From Bacteroidaceae bacterium (lineage in GTDB: Bacteria; Bacteroidota; Bacteroidia; Bacteroidales; Bacteroidaceae), in contig JAGCWG010000292.1 in NCBI GenBank assembly GCA_017961965.1, positions 1-6,455 of the forward strand: 6,455 nt of DNA, in the 5' to 3' direction. The notes below the pieces were generated by a model. That model searched no databases. It saw nothing but the letters and a program-made list of their open reading frames with translations, and had not been told where the DNA came from. Positions 1 through 3,500 of the stretch are shown here, in pieces (position 1 is the first letter of the stretch; each line of letters opens with the position of its first letter). A program made the translations under genes and the position numbers.

Positions 1-220
1 AAAGACTACCCCAGCCAGTGTTTCTTGAACCATAGCTGCCATAGCCTCGCTGACCATTTTTACTGCCAGCTGCATAATCGTTTCTCCAACGTGCCTCCGT
101 TTCCTTTGGATCGTCATCGCCTGCATCTCCAGCATTGCTCAAGTCGCTTCCGGACAGAACAAACGACATCAATTCAAGTGAATCGATAATAACACAAGGC
201 TTAATATATTCTTTTTTCAT
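1..220 (-). CDS. small leader-bearing protein of unknown function (3' end beyond window)
   Basis: The first 73 codons are visible; no stop is reached before the left edge. The start is the ATG at 220-218. The protein opens with MKKEYIKPCVIIDSLELMSF, then VLSGSD, then an acidic stretch (GDAGDDDPKETEA), and ends in a Gly/Ser/Arg/Tyr/Asn-rich, low-complexity segment (QRGYGSYGSRNTGWGSL). The K-K-x-Y-x-K-P opening followed by a short hydrophobic stretch and 'LSGS' is a pattern I recall from many 50-100 residue Bacteroidota proteins of unknown function; no database was consulted. The hydrophobic stretch (about residues 9-23) is broken by D13 and E16, so it is a poor match to a normal signal peptide or membrane segment. 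The gene follows the giant surface protein gene on the same strand after 304 bases and has its own promoter-like site, so it need not be cotranscribed. A peptide precursor with a cleaved leader is possible, but no processing enzyme is visible here. I am confident it is a real gene and unsure of its role. Confidence 0.75.
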   Translation of the reverse strand, partial: MKKEYIKPCVIIDSLELMSFVLSGSDLSNAGDAGDDDPKETEARWRNDYAAGSKNGQRGYGSYGSRNTGWGSL

Positions 221-223
221 ATA

Positions 224-229
224 CTTCCT
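224..229 (-). promoter_or_regulatory. Shine-Dalgarno-like AGGAAG before the small gene
   Basis: On the minus strand the sequence before the start reads TATAGGAAGTAT-ATG. AGGAAG lies three bases from the ATG, closer than an ideal ribosome binding site. Bacteroidota often initiate without a strong Shine-Dalgarno, so this supports the chosen start only weakly. Confidence 0.3.
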
Positions 230-277
230 ATAGAGCACCGTTTATCTAACGGCAAATAGCTTTCTTGTTTATCTCTT

Positions 278-298
278 GTTCGTTGCAAATTTACGAAC
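278..298. repeat. inverted repeat GTTCGT/ACGAAC bracketing the -7 element
   Basis: GTTCGT at 278-283 and ACGAAC at 293-298 are perfect 6-base inverted arms separated by nine bases (TGCAAATTT). The arms flank the TAAATTTG promoter element and overlap its first base. This symmetry could be an operator half-site pair or chance in a short AT-rich stretch. Confidence 0.35.
286..293 (-). promoter_or_regulatory. Bacteroidota -7 promoter element (TAAATTTG) for the small gene
   Basis: The minus strand reads TAAATTTG, an exact match to the TAnnTTTG -7 consensus of the Bacteroidota primary sigma factor. I see no clear TTG -33 element at the expected distance upstream; the spacer is A-rich (GAATGAATGAAAAAAAGTTCG). 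A start about 7 bases downstream would fall near position 279 and give a leader of roughly 58 bases before the ATG at 220. The element is in the right orientation and place to drive the small gene independently of the large gene upstream. The transcription start is inferred. Confidence 0.5.
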
Positions 299-343
299 TT
301 TTTTTCATTCATTCATTATTCGCACCCTATTTTTGTTCAAAAT

Positions 344-367
344 CACACACAATTATACTTCTGTGTG
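344..367. repeat. short inverted repeat CACACA/TGTGTG
   Basis: CACACA at 344-349 and TGTGTG at 362-367 form six-base complementary arms around a 12-base AT-rich loop. The site lies about 50 bases upstream of the promoter-like element of the small gene. It could be a weak hairpin or a regulator-binding site. The arms are low-complexity dinucleotide repeats, so chance is a serious alternative. Confidence 0.3.
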
Positions 368-433
368 CAATATTTCAATATAAAGTGCTATTGGGTAATC
401 ATAAATAGGCATAATAATGTTGTCCTAAAATTT

Positions 434-455
434 TCACCCATTAATCACCCTCATT
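434..455. repeat. imperfect direct repeat TCACCCATT / TCACCCTCATT
   Basis: TCACCC-ATT (434-442) is followed two bases later by TCACCC-TC-ATT (445-455). On the coding strand this reads AATGAGGGTGATTAATGGGTGA, immediately after the post-gene hairpin. The function is unknown. The repeat occupies the place where an intrinsic terminator would normally have its U-tract. Confidence 0.4.
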
Positions 456-503
456 GGTTCACAGAGAGTAATCATAGCAAGCTATTCATATTCTCTGTGA
501 ACC
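456..503 (-). terminator. strong hairpin after the giant surface protein gene (probable 3' end/terminator, no U-tract)
   Basis: GGTTCACAGAGA at 456-467 and TCTCTGTGAACC at 492-503 are perfect 12-base inverted arms. The stem extends inward by a G-T wobble (468/491) and two A-T pairs (469/490, 470/489), giving about 15 pairs. The loop (471-488) holds a second small hairpin, ATAGC (474-478) with GCTAT (481-485). In the direction of transcription the stem starts 21 bases after the stop codon, a typical place for a terminator. However, it is followed by AATGAGGGTG rather than a run of T. On the other strand the stem is followed, after about a dozen bases, by T-rich sequence at 515-536. It may be an atypical terminator, a transcript-stabilising 3' structure, or a copy of a dispersed intergenic repeat. 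Confidence 0.6.
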
Positions 504-524
504 TTGTGGGCAATCTGTTTGTTT

Positions 525-3500
525 TTATTTCTGTTTAACCATTACCTTGCGGTACTTACCATCTGAGTACTTGACGATAACCACTCCGCTCGTAGGTGTG
601 TCAATCTGCTGACCGTTCAGGTTGTAGTAACCAACGATTTCACTGTCACTATCCACACCGTCAACAGATGTGGCTTCTTCGTCCATGAACTCATAGAAGC
701 CTATTGAGCGTACATCGTGCACGCCGAATATATCTTCAAGTTTGCCACCTGTATAGATGTAGGAGCGGAAAGCACCATTTGTGAAGTAATCCGTAGCATG
801 CCAGAACTTATCCTTAGCAATATAGTAATAGTCAATTGCTGCAGTCTTATCTTGACCTGTAACATCACCAAATGTATGCTTGTCAAATGCACCTATCAGT
901 TTGAAACCGTCCACATCTACAGTATCAGGCTTTGCTTCTGATATTGTCACATTATTACCCTCAATGTTGAGCTCAGTAATATCGCTGTCAGCCTTTTTGA
1001 AGATGCAAGGTCTGCAAGCCTCCACTTTATCCACTGGCTCAATAATGATATTAATCTCTCCGTTGTTTGCTTGGAAACCTCCGAAGTCATAGAGCTTAGT
1101 GCCATCCTCCATGCTAAACTCAAATGGTAAGCATAGAGTACCATAATTAGAGGTCACACCTGTGCGCTTGTAAGATGCCTTCTTTGCTGTGAATGCCTCT
1201 GGAATAGAAATGTCATTCTTATCTACAAGGACATATTCATCACACTCATCTCCCTCTACAATATTTGAAGTCATGTTGAGAATATGGATATTCTCCTGTC
1301 CTGGCTTCTTATATATAAGGAGGTTCTTGTTCGTGAACTTGTCAGCATCAAATGTCATGTCAAAGTCAGTGGCAAAGCCGTCCTCCTTCAGATATATTGT
1401 GCAGACATTCTTATTTGCATCAAGTGAGTAATTGAAATACTCCTGTGCTTCATAAGCAACTGGCCAGTTACCTATATAAGTCAAGACATTGTCATCCAAA
1501 GTATAGTCATAATCATCGGCAGCTGAATGTACCGGACCGAGATAACGAAGAGTAAGATTACCAATCTCAACACTTGTAGCGTTTGTACCAGTAAGTTTAA
1601 TACCAACAACAGCGTTTTTGTGATTATCATCCACTGTAAAGCGTGGTATTACCACATTATATATATTATATGATGTTGGTTCTATGTCAATGCTTCTGAA
1701 TGCTTCTTCGTCACCTGCTACGGCAGCAACACCTTCTACCTCGTCGCCACCTGCATAGGCAGATACTGTCAATACTGCAGCGTACTTACCAGAGCGTAAG
1801 TTTGGAATCGTAACAGTAAGCTTAGCATTACCGAGAGCATCATCACTTATTGCTGCATAATGACGACCACCGAAGATCTTATCCGTCACATGATTTGTAC
1901 TCTCGCTATACACAAACTTACCACCCTCATTATTCCATTTATTCAAGGTTGCTTCCTTAAAGTCAATGTCAGAAACGAGATATGTCACATCAACATAGTC
2001 ATCCACAGTAGCATTGTTAAGCAAGAGTTCAGACTCAAGCTGAACTTTCAACTCTTTAGCCACCTTGTTAATAGCTTCTGCCGTTGAAGAAATATTGTTA
2101 TATACATCCTCAAATCTTGTGACATCCACAGAATATGTACTACGGCGTGCGGAACAATAAATTGGCCATGCCGCCATACGTGCGTCATGAGCGGCAGCAA
2201 TGGTATTCTTGTATTTATTGTACTGGCTTTCGTCCAATACACGCCATTTTGTTCCGCGACCAGCCTTGTCATTCTCAGGAATGAGAGGATAAACAACGTC
2301 AAATCCTGCCTCACCAGTCCATCCCATATATGTTGTACCGTATTTACCATTGTATGCACTTGCAGAACCAGCATTTACAATATTGGCAGTTGTTCCGAAA
2401 GTAGCATCCGCAGGATTAACACATATTGTACTTATGTTTGAACCCTCAGGTGTTGTCACCTTGAACTCCTTATGAGTATCGTTATCATTTGTCTCGTACG
2501 TGAGGTACTCATACCTTGAGTTGCCATTCACGATGTTTGATACATTGAGATATTGGTTATTATACTCAAAAGATCTCATGCCTTCAGTAACACCTCTTGC
2601 AGACATTCTCAGTTTCGCACCAGTTGTGCTAAAGCTTACTGGCTTCTTGCTGAGTCCCTTGTTAACATCAGTACTGATAAATGCTCCTGCCTCACAGTTG
2701 TAAACATAGACATCACCACCTGTCTTCTCAAGGATGAAGTTATCAACAAGTATGCTATCGCCCGTTGTCAATGACATTTCCAAAGAAATAGTCATTTTAC
2801 CATCGCTACCAACATCAGAAATAACTGAAAGCCATTCTGGATTTGAAGAAGTACTATAAGCATTTACTGTTTCGCCATTTGAAGTGACGCTCAGATGTGC
2901 TTTGTTATTTGATGCTGACGTAACTTTTACTTGAGCCTTCAGCGTATATTCTCCTGATGGCAGGTCTGTAACTGTTTGACCAATATTAATTGTTCTTTTA
3001 GTAGATTGTTTGTAATAATATCTTTTATTACTACTAGTAGTCAACTGCACATAATTATTCTTGGCAAAGAAAATATAATCGCCATGATATACTGACTTTT
3101 CATTATCTGCCATTTCACGAACTCCATATCCAATATAATTGGTGTTCGAAAGATTATTATATTCGGTCTGGTTAATACTTTGCCAATTGCCAACTGTTAC
3201 CCAATTGGTGAAACTTGGTTCCCAAGCTTTCGCATTGTTATTCTCCTCAAATGATGGGTCTTTAAGCGAACCTGCAACCTCTGGGAATGCATTCTCGTCA
3301 TACATATAGTAGAGCTTGAAGTTATTCAGACAGAGCCAATCGTGGTCTATGGCATCCTCACGTCTTACTCCGATTTCGAGAATACCGTTCACAGCCTTTC
3401 CAACCACAGCATTATTATTATAATAACCTTGATCAAAAGCATCTTTTGCTTCACCTAACCACATTGGACGGCCATTATCATCAGTACCAGGTGCATTCTC

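Larger units (their letters stand above)
221..524. other. 304-base intergenic region between two minus-strand genes
   Basis: No open reading frame of useful length or RNA gene is recognisable here. In transcription order it holds the hairpin (503-456), the TCACCC direct repeat (455-434), a 9-base direct repeat GTAATCATA (395-403 and, inside the hairpin, 468-476), the CACACA/TGTGTG inverted repeat (344-367), a CATT triplication (306-317), the TAAATTTG promoter element (293-286) inside a GTTCGT/ACGAAC inverted repeat, and a short leader before the small gene. The base composition is markedly AT-rich compared with the coding sequence. Confidence 0.7.

Noticed and set aside
306..317. CATT triplication as a phase-variable repeat
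   Set aside because: Only three copies of a 4-mer are present, too few to suggest slippage-driven variation. It lies outside the coding sequence and just upstream of the proposed promoter.
221..455. Possible small RNA or riboswitch upstream of the small gene
   Set aside because: Apart from short weak inverted repeats I see no conserved structural core of a known riboswitch, and the likely leader is only about 58 bases.
456..503. Hairpin considered as a miniature transposable element or CRISPR repeat
   Set aside because: There is only one copy in the window, no target-site duplication is evident and there are no spacers. Its place just after the stop codon fits a 3'-end structure better.
2048..2374. 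Open frame of 108 codons on the minus strand in another frame
   Set aside because: It overlaps the continuous large reading frame, whose protein has clear module structure here. The alternative product has no coherent pattern.
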